A stretch of DNA of 41,142 nt from Deltaproteobacteria bacterium (GCA_021163815.1 JAGGTJ010000040.1:1-41142); one strand, 5' to 3'. Shown: positions 29,616 through 38,275, numbered from the stretch's first letter. Notes: generated by a model from the sequence alone, not told the origin. Made by a program: numbers and translations.

Positions 29616-31712
29616 ATGCCAAAGCACCTCTTTTTATCCTATGTTGCAAAAAGAAGGTTACCGCTTCATGCTAATTTTTCGATATACAAGGCAGATAAAA
29701 GACCTGTTCCTGCCTCTGTAAAAGATATTTTTCTGCATCTATTGTTAATATTTCTTGTATATATCTTTTTTATGTTAAACCTTTGGACCGTACCTGCATA
29801 TGCACATGAAAAAGACACCTTGATTCCATCTGAACCTAACAATGGGTTATCCATATATGAGGTTGATCATGTCAGGGTTCTTGCAAAAAAAGTATCAACG
29901 AAAAAGAATGACTATCTCTGGAAAATATTTGACAGGACAGGAACTCTTGGGCAAAAAATGGATTCAGTAAGGCTCGTAAAGATATTTAAAAGGCTGAATC
30001 CATCGATAGAAAACTGGGATGAAATAGAACCCGGTCAGCAACTGATCATTCCTGTAAGAATCATCCGTTTTAAACGTCCTGTAATAAATAAAAGGATCCC
30101 ACACATAAAAGGGGTTGTAACTGCCTGTCAAAAAAAAACCGGGACACCTACAAAACAAAAAAACGAACCTGTTCCTGTTAAGCCAAAGTTAGACAAAAAA
30201 AAACTCTATACAACACAAAGAGATGAGGTATCGGTAAAAAATATCCTTAAAGGTAAAAAGGCTGCAAAAAAATCGCAAAATGGCATTCAAATACCAAATA
30301 ACACGGGTAAAAACAGACAGAAACCTCATAAAAAAAAGGATACAAAATACCATAACCACAAACCGGGTACAGACAAAAAAAGCAAGTCACCAGTAGCTGC
30401 AAAAGATAGACGGCAACCCTCCCTGACACATGAAAAAACAGAAAAAAGACATGCCTCAGTAGCAAACACTCACATCAGATCTGCCCTGGCTAATTCATAT
30501 ATGCTGTTGCCATCCCTCTGCATGCAGACATGGCCTGCAGCACCTTTTCCTGTGCATAAATATCTTTGTGAAAAAAGAGCCTCATCTATTAGTATCATAA
30601 CAAAACAGTCTCTGCCCGTATCTACAAAAAAGGAAAATAATAATAGGGCAGGCAAGGTTATAACATGCAGGAAAAAGACAATACCTGACAAGCTTTCTGA
30701 AATATTTCATAAGATGGGAGGTGAATGGATCCAGACCGGAGAACATTTTATTTCTCTCAAATCAGGCGGACAACTGAACCTTGATGCAAAAAGCTACCCT
30801 CTGGTTAATTTTAAAACAGGTATTATGACAATCATAGACATCCATAACTCTCTCCCTGAAGAGGTAGTCAGGGTTATCAGGTCTAACTGGGATAATTACC
30901 GGTTCGTACATCTGAACAGAGACGATAATCTCAGGACTGCATTACACAAGATTCTTAACAGGTGCGGATTTTCAAATGTGTTGAAAAAGGGCGAAACGTA
31001 TGAATTTGAAAACAACGGAATCAGGTTCAGCATAAAAGGCGACTGGACTCTCATCGATACCAAAAACAATCTGAAAAACAGGCCCCGTGTCATAGTGTTA
31101 AATCTCAAAAAAGAAAATATCATTCCCGAAACAATAAAAAGATATATCAGGGGCCTGAATATAACGGTGGTCAACTATCCAGGGCATAACGTCTATGAAG
31201 CAAAAGGAGAACAACCTCTCGGTTGGAAATGGGATGGAACTTTCGGAGGGCTTGTTGAAAAACTGCTTGCACTTCAGGGAATTGCCTTTAAAAGTCATGC
31301 CAAGGTTCCTGTATACAGAAATCAACGACATGATTTCAATCTGATTGTAGTAGCTGATTTGCTTTTTAAAATAAAAAGAAAAGATGCCATTATTGATTTT
31401 AAGGCCCTATGTCCGGAAACAGTTGCCCTGCTGAGGGAAAACAGATATCTTGTTTTGCCCCTATCAGCGGAAAAAAACGGTTTGAGTATAGTAAAAAAGG
31501 TGCTTGATTTTCTGGGTGTCAAGCATACCCCTCCTGGTCCTGTATCCTTTAAAACTGAAGAATCCAGCCTGGCAAACAACCTGGAAATGACATTACCTGG
31601 CATAACATTCCTGGATCATAACAACCATATGATCCTTGCAACCACGGTGCCTCTCCCCAACGCAATTATGGCCTTTTTGTGGCAGAAAGGCTATTATGTC
31701 CTTACCCTGTAA
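29616..31712 (+). CDS. Large secreted/membrane-anchored protein with LysM-like segment
   Basis: N-terminal TM; YLWKIFDRTGTLGQKMDSVRLVKIFKRLNPSIENWDEIEPGQQLIIPV resembles LysM; Lys-rich linker; C-terminal domain unrecognised. AGGAG before ATG 29616. Confidence 0.6.
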   Translation: MPKHLFLSYVAKRRLPLHANFSIYKADKRPVPASVKDIFLHLLLIFLVYIFFMLNLWTVPAYAHEKDTLIPSEPNNGLSIYEVDHVRVLAKKVSTKKNDYLWKIFDRTGTLGQKMDSVRLVKIFKRLNPSIENWDEIEPGQQLIIPVRIIRFKRPVINKRIPHIKGVVTACQKKTGTPTKQKNEPVPVKPKLDKKKLYTTQRDEVSVKNILKGKKAAKKSQNGIQIPNNTGKNRQKPHKKKDTKYHNHKPGTDKKSKSPVAAKDRRQPSLTHEKTEKRHASVANTHIRSALANSYMLLPSLCMQTWPAAPFPVHKYLCEKRASSISIITKQSLPVSTKKENNNRAGKVITCRKKTIPDKLSEIFHKMGGEWIQTGEHFISLKSGGQLNLDAKSYPLVNFKTGIMTIIDIHNSLPEEVVRVIRSNWDNYRFVHLNRDDNLRTALHKILNRCGFSNVLKKGETYEFENNGIRFSIKGDWTLIDTKNNLKNRPRVIVLNLKKENIIPETIKRYIRGLNITVVNYPGHNVYEAKGEQPLGWKWDGTFGGLVEKLLALQGIAFKSHAKVPVYRNQRHDFNLIVVADLLFKIKRKDAIIDFKALCPETVALLRENRYLVLPLSAEKNGLSIVKKVLDFLGVKHTPPGPVSFKTEESSLANNLEMTLPGITFLDHNNHMILATTVPLPNAIMAFLWQKGYYVLTL

Positions 31713-31849
31713 TACCTAAAACCTGCATAAACTATTTTCAAAAAGAAAATGATGCCTTTAATATCAGCGAATTATAGCAATACTGTGCTTGCGTAACACA
31801 CAGCAATTTGAATGCGGCCGTAAACCGTTTTTGAAAATAGAGGTTTTAG
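31711..31849. repeat. MITE-like element family E, copy E1, with long terminal inverted repeats
   Basis: TACCTAAAACCTgcataaaCTATTTTCAAAAA at left and TTTTTGAAAATAGAGGTTTTAGGTA at right are inverted repeats; internal part matches 38276-38345. Confidence 0.7.
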
Positions 31850-31850
31850 G

Positions 31851-31949
31851 TACAAGGCATAAGGGTTAGACATGTGCAAAGGCATACAAGATGTCAGGTG
31901 TATGGCCAAACGCTCACAGTATATGGAAGGTTTTTACGACGCCATCAAA
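31851..31949. repeat. Dispersed repeat family B, partial copy B4 abutting E1
   Basis: acaaggcataagggttagacatgtgcaaaggcatacaagatgtc...tatggccaaacgctcacagtatatggaaggtttttacgacgccatca. Confidence 0.65.
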
Positions 31950-31967
31950 CAAAAAGGAAGATAGAGT

Positions 31968-32954
31968 ATGAAGTCTTGTGACCCTGGTCATGATTTCGAC
32001 GATTTTTTTTCTCTCTACAAAAACTGCTGTTTATGTCCAAGGGCCTGCCAGGTAGACAGGACAGACACATCGGTTGACGCACGTTTAGGGTTTTGCAGAC
32101 AGGCGGCTATACCTGTAATCGCCTCTGTATGCCCTCATTTTGGAGAAGAACCGCCTTTTTCCGGTACCCATGGATCAGGAACGGTATTCTTTTCCGGGTG
32201 TACCTTACGCTGTTCATTCTGTCAAAATTATCAGATTTCGCACAGATGTATGGGGAAAGAGTCAGACACAGAGGCCATACTGAAAAAACTAACAGATATG
32301 ATTCAAACCTACCATGTGCATAACATCAACTTTGTAACTCCGGATCATTTTTTCCCCCATGTATTCCATATAACAGGCCTGTTACGTAATCTTGGATATA
32401 AACTGCCTGTTATATATAACCTGTCAGGATATCAGGCAGTAAACATGCTGAAGCTGGCAGAACCACATGTAGACATATATCTGCCTGATTTCAAATTTTC
32501 CGATCCAGACCTTGCCAAAAATCTTGCAGGACGAAAAGATTATCCAAAAACGGCCATTGATGCAATATCTGAAATGGTAAAACAGAAGGGTTTTCTTGAT
32601 TCCTTTTCTTCTGGCAAAAAAATAGCATCTAAGGGAGTTCTGGTTCGTCACCTTATACTGCCGGGATATACAGACAATTCAATAGACGCACTGTCCACCC
32701 TGTTTATAGAGTTTGGGCCTGATATTCCTGTCAGTATAATGTCCCAGTATTATCCGGTAAGAGAAAGCAGATACAAATCACTTAACAGGATGGTTTCAAG
32801 GAAGGAGTTTGATAAGGTGTACTCACACGCCATAGACCTGGGCTTTGAACATCTGTTTGTCCAGTATCCTGAGGATATGTCAGCAAGGTCATCTCCATTT
32901 TTACCTGATTTTACACAGGTACACCCCTTTGGCAAGTCGATGCCCTGTAAATAA
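31968..32954 (+). CDS. Radical SAM protein, pyruvate formate-lyase activating enzyme-like
   Basis: CCLCPRACQVDR, LGFCRQ, EEPPFSGTHGSGTVFFSGCTLRCSFCQNYQIS (CX3CX2C), HNINFVTPDHFFPHV. Confidence 0.87.
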   Translation: MKSCDPGHDFDDFFSLYKNCCLCPRACQVDRTDTSVDARLGFCRQAAIPVIASVCPHFGEEPPFSGTHGSGTVFFSGCTLRCSFCQNYQISHRCMGKESDTEAILKKLTDMIQTYHVHNINFVTPDHFFPHVFHITGLLRNLGYKLPVIYNLSGYQAVNMLKLAEPHVDIYLPDFKFSDPDLAKNLAGRKDYPKTAIDAISEMVKQKGFLDSFSSGKKIASKGVLVRHLILPGYTDNSIDALSTLFIEFGPDIPVSIMSQYYPVRESRYKSLNRMVSRKEFDKVYSHAIDLGFEHLFVQYPEDMSARSSPFLPDFTQVHPFGKSMPCK

Positions 32955-34128
32955 CCCCTGCACCTTCAACACGGTAATCAGAAACCACGGCAGGAACTAT
33001 GACTGCCTGCCCACGGTTCAGGGGGCGGGTTACGGCATTATCCTGGATGACAAGCTCACCCTCTGTACAAATCAATATCTCTACACTGCGGTTTTGCGGA
33101 CTTTTATATTTATCTCCCTTTTTTAAGGATACGACAGACAGCAAAAACTCCCTTGCGGGCGTCACATAAGATCTCTCTTTTGTATTTACGGATTCCGGCT
33201 CTATAACTGCAACCTCGGTTGCCCTGAAATCTACAATCCATAGCAGTTCCTCTACATCCACATGTTTGGGTGTAAGCCCACCCCTTAACACGTTGTCTGA
33301 ATTGGCCATCAGTTCAATACCAAAGCCATTCAGATATGAATGCAGTTCGCCCGCGGGTATATATATTGCCTGTCCGGGCTCCAGTCTTACAAGATTCAGC
33401 AAAACAGGAGAAATCACCCCTATATCTCCAGGATATTCGTTGTTAAGCCTTATTATCCATTTGAAAGCAACATCTTTTTTTATACATCTTTCTGCCTTGG
33501 AAACAAGCTCCTCTACTGCCTCTTTTTGCTGTTTCCTTTCCATGGTCATAATAAACGAATAAAAATCTCTTAGCTGTCCGGCAGGATCTGAGCAAAATTT
33601 ATTGAATTGATCTGTAAGATGAGACGGTATCACCTGTTTCATCAAATGGATAATTTCTTCAGGTCTTCGAAAACCCTTGAGCGCCTCAAACGGAGAAAGG
33701 GCACAAAGTATCTCTGGCTTGTGATTCTTGTCTCTGTAATTACGTTTTGGGGAATCAAGAGGGATGTGCAGGGCGTTTTCCCTTTCAAATCCTTCACGTG
33801 CCTGATCAAGGTTGGGATGTACCTGTATGGACAGAGGCCGTTTTGCAGCAAGAAGTTTAAACAAAAACGGAAGGCTGTCTCCGAATTTTGTGACCACATC
33901 CTTACCAAGGATTTCAAAAGGCGCCATTTTAATAACTTCGTTTAAGGGCAGCCATTTATTGCCGTTTACCTGTACCATAGAGGGGGCCTTTGGATGTGCC
34001 CCCATCCATAATTCTGCTACGGGTGTCCCCTTGAGATCATCTAAGCCCACAAGGGACTGAATCATCGTCTTAGAACCCCAGGCATATTGTTGAACAGGGT
34101 TTTTAAGATATGCTATGGTAGATATCAT
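32911..34128 (-). CDS. manA: Mannose-6-phosphate isomerase, class I
   Basis: PVQQYAWGSKTMI, ELWMGAHPKAPS, PFLFKLLAAKRPLSIQVHP, NHKPEILCALSPFEALKGFR, YIPAGELHSYLNGFGIELMANSDNVLRGGLTPKHVDVEELL. Confidence 0.95.
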   Translation of the reverse strand: MISTIAYLKNPVQQYAWGSKTMIQSLVGLDDLKGTPVAELWMGAHPKAPSMVQVNGNKWLPLNEVIKMAPFEILGKDVVTKFGDSLPFLFKLLAAKRPLSIQVHPNLDQAREGFERENALHIPLDSPKRNYRDKNHKPEILCALSPFEALKGFRRPEEIIHLMKQVIPSHLTDQFNKFCSDPAGQLRDFYSFIMTMERKQQKEAVEELVSKAERCIKKDVAFKWIIRLNNEYPGDIGVISPVLLNLVRLEPGQAIYIPAGELHSYLNGFGIELMANSDNVLRGGLTPKHVDVEELLWIVDFRATEVAVIEPESVNTKERSYVTPAREFLLSVVSLKKGDKYKSPQNRSVEILICTEGELVIQDNAVTRPLNRGQAVIVPAVVSDYRVEGAGVIYRASTCQRGVPV

Positions 34129-34205
34129 TATTTAAAGACCTATAAACATGGTTTTTACGTATCAGCTCAATAAACAGGGGCAGGAGGCTTTTTCGGTTTT
34201 TCTGT

Positions 34206-34328
34206 TGAGACCTTTGCAAGATACTCAGTTTTATTCAGGTTCAGGGAAGACAAACGAACCGGAGGAATATGAGGAAGGCACAGAAATCGGGCAGAGGGGG
34301 GAACATCATGCCCTGGCACATGGTCTGA
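34206..34328. repeat. Dispersed repeat family C, copy C2
   Basis: gagacctttgcaagatactcagttttattcaggttcagggaag...aaggcacagaaatcgggcagagg...ggtctga, similar to C1. Confidence 0.6.
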
Positions 34329-34349
34329 AACTGTTACATTCTCAAGACT

Positions 34350-34503
34350 GATGGCGTCGTAAAAAGTCTCCATCTACTCTGTGTTACAGTGTTTGGTCAT
34401 ACGTTGAACATCCTGTATGCCTTCACGCATGACCAAACACTATGCCTTGTATATGAAGATTTTTACTTAGCCATCGATTCTACTTTTTATGGGTTCATCA
34501 AGA
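34350..34503. repeat. Dispersed repeat family B, copy B2 (most complete)
   Basis: Imperfect terminal inverted repeats TGATGGCGTCGTAAAAAGT / ACTTTTTATGGGTTCATCA; internal inverted repeat AGTGTTTGGTCATACG / CGCATGACCAAACACT. Confidence 0.8.
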
Positions 34504-34527
34504 CTACTTATTAACCGGATGGAGCCA

Positions 34528-35391
34528 TCAATATTCGGGGGGCAACCTTTTCATCTCTGCCTGAGAAAATACCGGACCATCCTTGCAGACATATTTGTCA
34601 CCTATATTACACCGACCACACATACCTATCCCGCATTTCATCCGCATCTCAAGAGAAAGTATGATATTTTCAGGAGAAAAGCCCAGTTTTTCCAAGACCG
34701 GTTGGGTAAACTTGATCATAATGGGAGGACCGCATACAATCGCAATAGCATTATCCGCACTCGTGATTTTTTCCTCTGTTACAGATGGAACAAAGCCAAC
34801 ATTGTACTTCCAATCCGGATCATCCGTTCCATCCACTGTAATGTGCATCTCTATATCGTCTCTTTTCTCCCATGCCATAAGCTCATCCCGGTAAAGCAGC
34901 ATCCCTGGGTTTCTGGCGCCATAAACTACCCGGATGTTGTTAAATCTGGAGCGGTTTTTCGGGTCAATCATAAATACAATACTTGATCTCAACGTAGTAA
35001 AGGCAAACCCCCCACCTATAATAACAACATTTTTCCCCTCCATTCTGTCCCAGGGGTAACTGTTCCCCAAGGGGCCCCGAATCCCTATAATATCTCCCTC
35101 TTTCATGTTGTGGAGAAAGGTGCTGACAAGCCCAACCCTGTTTACAGTAAAAGAGACAAAGCCCTCTTCTGTAGGAGAAGATGCAATTCCTATGGGAATT
35201 TCCCCCTTGCCCGGCACAGAAAGTTCCGCAAATTGGCCTGGGGCATAGACAAAGTTATCCCTGTCTTCAGGGTTTATAAAAACAAGTCTGAATGTTTTCA
35301 AAGACCTGTCATCAGTCTCAGTTACTATGTTATCTATACATACCGGATATGGAAGATAAGGATTTTCCAACGGAACATCCTCCTTTATCAA
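34528..35391 (-). CDS. flxA: FAD/NAD(P)-binding oxidoreductase with C-terminal [2Fe-2S]-type Cys cluster (FlxA / HydG-type sulfhydrogenase gamma-like)
   Basis: FVYAPGQFAELSVPGKGEIPIGIASSP, GDIIGIRGPLGNSYPW, VVIIGGGFAFTTLRSSI, MRMKCGIGMCGRCNIGDKYVCKDGPVFS. Confidence 0.8.
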   Translation of the reverse strand: MIKEDVPLENPYLPYPVCIDNIVTETDDRSLKTFRLVFINPEDRDNFVYAPGQFAELSVPGKGEIPIGIASSPTEEGFVSFTVNRVGLVSTFLHNMKEGDIIGIRGPLGNSYPWDRMEGKNVVIIGGGFAFTTLRSSIVFMIDPKNRSRFNNIRVVYGARNPGMLLYRDELMAWEKRDDIEMHITVDGTDDPDWKYNVGFVPSVTEEKITSADNAIAIVCGPPIMIKFTQPVLEKLGFSPENIILSLEMRMKCGIGMCGRCNIGDKYVCKDGPVFSQAEMKRLPPEY

Positions 35392-35472
35392 TAGGTGACG
35401 CGACCAGATATGACTACAAAATAATGTCAGTCACACCATCGTGCCAAAGCATAAAAGAAAAAAACGTTTATC

Positions 35473-35564
35473 TTACCGTAAAACCACACAAGACCGTGCG
35501 AAAAACCAGGCTGTATTATTCCGTCGGTGGCCCAGGATATCCTGAACCCGGCCATGCCTGTTTA
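35473..35564. repeat. Dispersed repeat family A, copy A7, between flxA and the next upstream gene
   Basis: ttaccgtaaaaccacacaagaccgtgcgaaaaaccaggctgtatt...ggcccaggatatcctgaacccggccatgcctgttta. Confidence 0.75.
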
Positions 35565-35619
35565 ATTCCCACCCCATAGGCAGTTGTTTTTCGGAATCTT
35601 TCCCGATATCTTCAAAAGT

Positions 35620-36681
35620 TCATGCAGACAGACGTACAGGGGGCTCATCGCTCATCAGCCTAAGGACATCCCGTATATCTATATTAACAGGACAAAACTG
35701 TACACAACGACCACAGCCTGTGCACTGGAAACCGTCATCAAATTTGTCTACGTAATATTTGAACTTGTGCATAAACCTCTGGCGCACACGCTGAAATTTT
35801 TTTGCCCTTGGATTGTGTCCGGAACCGTGAAGCGTAAACAAGGGAAACATGCAGGAATCCCAGTTTCTTATTCTGTCCCCTTCCCTGCCATACACCTCAT
35901 CCTGCACATCAAAACACCAACACGCGGGACACAAAAAGGTACAGGTTCCACAGTTCAGACAGGCAAAAGCTACATCATCCCAAAAGGACGCATCAAATAT
36001 ATCTTTAATCTCTTTATTTCTTATCGGATCAACCGGTACTACGTCCGGCATACCGTCACGAACATGATCAGACAGCCTGAGCGCAGCCTCCCTGTCAGTC
36101 TTATCTGCACTACGTCCCCCATTGAGCTTTCCGAGAAAGGCCTCTCCCTTATCCGTAAGGGCTCGCACAAGATATGTCTCGCCCATATCAAACATCAGGA
36201 CATCAAGGCCCTCTTCATCAAAGGGGCCACCTCCCATTGCAGTGCAAAAACAGGTAGAACGGGGAGAATTACAACCCAAACCGATCAGTGTAGTAGCCTC
36301 GTATCTTTGAACCCACCAGGGATCCCTGTATTCAGGTGTGTCAAAATTTCGTTTTGATATCTGAAATGCATGGGCATCACAGGGGCGTATCCCTACTATG
36401 GCCTGAGGAGCAAATGTCTTTGGCACCTCTTTAAGGATATTGCAATCCGGATCCTGTTTATCAAGAGAATATTCAAACATACGTTCTGACTGGGGATAGA
36501 CTATACTCTTGGGAGACATTCTTGTATTATGATAATCATCAAATGCCACCTTTGTGTCATTATCAAGATGCCTGAAGGCATACATATCCCCCTCTTTGAC
36601 CGGGACAAAAACCATGTAATCCCCGGCCAATCCCCGTAGGGACTCTACCCAGCCCTGTTTGGTAAAAATTTTATCGCCCAT
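35620..36681 (-). CDS. 4Fe-4S dicluster protein (FlxB/HydB-type sulfhydrogenase beta-like)
   Basis: VGIRPCDAHAFQI, LGCNSPRSTCFCTAMGGGPFDEEGLDVLM, CLNCGTCTFLCPACWCFDVQDE, CTGCGRCVQFCPVNIDIRDV. Start at MGDKIFTKQGWVESL. Confidence 0.8.
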   Translation of the reverse strand: MGDKIFTKQGWVESLRGLAGDYMVFVPVKEGDMYAFRHLDNDTKVAFDDYHNTRMSPKSIVYPQSERMFEYSLDKQDPDCNILKEVPKTFAPQAIVGIRPCDAHAFQISKRNFDTPEYRDPWWVQRYEATTLIGLGCNSPRSTCFCTAMGGGPFDEEGLDVLMFDMGETYLVRALTDKGEAFLGKLNGGRSADKTDREAALRLSDHVRDGMPDVVPVDPIRNKEIKDIFDASFWDDVAFACLNCGTCTFLCPACWCFDVQDEVYGREGDRIRNWDSCMFPLFTLHGSGHNPRAKKFQRVRQRFMHKFKYYVDKFDDGFQCTGCGRCVQFCPVNIDIRDVLRLMSDEPPVRLSA

Positions 36682-36869
36682 ATGATGTCCTCGTAAAAAA
36701 ACCGGTTTATAGTGTCTTGCACCTGTCCATAAGCAACATGGTCCATTAGTTTTCCGATAAAAACAAGACAGTTTTTGCAAGGCATGTGAAAACTTTAACA
36801 ACAGGTATGATTTGAGAATCAAAACCTGAACATAACAATGCAGACAAAAAGGCCATTTCTAGATGGAAA

Positions 36870-37823
36870 CTACTTAATAAAATCGTTATAATCATCAGAC
36901 CTATACGTATCTAACGGTGGCCTTTCAGTGAGACTCAACCCCGCCTGCCAGGAGAAAAGTTCCTCTGCATCCCTGTTCAGCTTTCTGGTAAACTGCCGCA
37001 TGGAAATTCCCATTGGGCAAACCCTTTCACATGCCCCGCAGTCTGTACATCTGCCTGCACAGTGAAAGGCCCTCAAAAGATGGAAAGTCATGGTATCTGT
37101 GGGATCAATACTTTTTCCCACCCACTGAGGTCTGGATTCATCTACAAAACATGTAGGGCAATAACACAGGGGACAGGCATTACGGCAGGCATAACAACGA
37201 ATGCATTTGTCAATAAGACGCCTGAAAAAGGCATTTTTGTCATCACAAGACATCTTCTCTATGTTTTTCACATCGCTGTAAGGTTCTATCCCCTTCTGTT
37301 CCTCAACCGGCTCCCCTATCATCTCGTCATATTCGACAGGATTCCTGTGGCGACATACCTTGCAGTTTCCCTGTAGATAGTCGGCTTTATTAAAGGTCTC
37401 CTGAAATCCTTTGCCTGTAACAGTAAAGGTTATATCAGATTCTGTTATATCTGTTATTTCCCTGTGTCCCACTGCCCTGTTTACGGCACGATGATCAATC
37501 ATACCCGTGCACGGGATACCAACAATATATAACTGGTCGCGCCTGATCTGATTCTCTATGATATGGGTAACTATGCTCCTTGAATTACATCCTGTTGCCA
37601 GGATACCAATCCTGTCAGTTCTTCCAGTCAGATAGTTACACAGGTTTAAGCCACAGTTACTATCCCAATACAAAAGGTCTGCTTCATCAGGATTCCTGAT
37701 AAGTACAGGCTCATTCATCATGGGAACAGAGCCTTTCTTGTAACCTATAAAAACATCTACTGTGCCATCTTTGAGCAGCTTTTTCGCAATATCTCTGATT
37801 TTTTCAGTAAGCTCAATCATCAT
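36870..37823 (-). CDS. 4Fe-4S dicluster electron transfer protein (FlxC-like, FrhB/HdrC-related)
   Basis: CGLNLCNYLTGR, GILATGCNSRSIVTHIIE, CIRCYACRNACPLCYCPTCF, CTDCGACERVCPMGISMRQFTRKLNRD. ATGATG start overlaps the TGA stop of the upstream MvhD frame. Confidence 0.78.
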   Translation of the reverse strand: MMIELTEKIRDIAKKLLKDGTVDVFIGYKKGSVPMMNEPVLIRNPDEADLLYWDSNCGLNLCNYLTGRTDRIGILATGCNSRSIVTHIIENQIRRDQLYIVGIPCTGMIDHRAVNRAVGHREITDITESDITFTVTGKGFQETFNKADYLQGNCKVCRHRNPVEYDEMIGEPVEEQKGIEPYSDVKNIEKMSCDDKNAFFRRLIDKCIRCYACRNACPLCYCPTCFVDESRPQWVGKSIDPTDTMTFHLLRAFHCAGRCTDCGACERVCPMGISMRQFTRKLNRDAEELFSWQAGLSLTERPPLDTYRSDDYNDFIK

Positions 37824-38251
37824 ACCACCTCGGCTCGTCTCTTTACAAGGTACTTGGCTGGTCCCAACGCCCTAACTGCCGCACTCACCTCCTTAGCCAC
37901 CTTGACAAACTTGGTCGCCTCGGCCGAGCTTATCCAGGAAAAATGAAGTCTCCCCGGTTCCAGCCCCGTATGCTCAAGCAGATTCTTCATAAGGGCAAAT
38001 TTACGCCTTGCATAGTAATTACCTTCCAGGTAATGACAATCCCCGGGATGTCACCCTGAAACCCATACACCATCCGCACCATGACGAAATGCCCCGAGAA
38101 TGAGCTTGGGGCTGACTCTGCCTGAACATGGAACCCTTATGATCCTAAAATCAGGTGGGTACTGAAACCGGCTCACACCTGCAAGATCAGCCGCTCCGTA
38201 ACTGCACCAGTTGCACAAAAAAGTGATAATCTTTGGTTCCCATTCACTCAT
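37820..38251 (-). CDS. flxD: Selenocysteine-containing MvhD/FrhD-type hydrogenase delta subunit (FlxD), 143 aa with Sec
   Basis: [143 protein letters not shown]. In-frame TGA replaces the first Cys of CHPGDCHY; conserved MvhD sequence continues after it. Confidence 0.9.
38018..38034 (-). promoter_or_regulatory. Candidate bacterial SECIS hairpin
   Basis: ATTACC-TGGAA-GGTAAT, perfect 6-bp stem with G in second loop position, beginning 16 nt after the UGA; weaker outer pairing extends the helix. Confidence 0.7.
38051..38053 (-). other. Predicted selenocysteine UGA codon
   Basis: GTT TCA GGG TGA CAT CCC GGG GAT TGT CAT TAC: TGA aligned to the first Cys of the MvhD C-H-P-G-D-C-H-Y motif. Confidence 0.88.
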
Positions 38252-38275
38252 ATAAATCTCCTCATTAAAGGAATT

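Noticed and set aside
35584-36357. 257-aa plus-strand ORF
   Set aside because: Antisense to the well-supported 4Fe-4S dicluster gene.
38051-38251. 66-aa ORF as a truncated/pseudogene MvhD
   Set aside because: Downstream frame is intact with the conserved motif and no frameshift; TGA replaces a motif Cys and a SECIS-like hairpin follows, so selenoprotein read-through is the better explanation.
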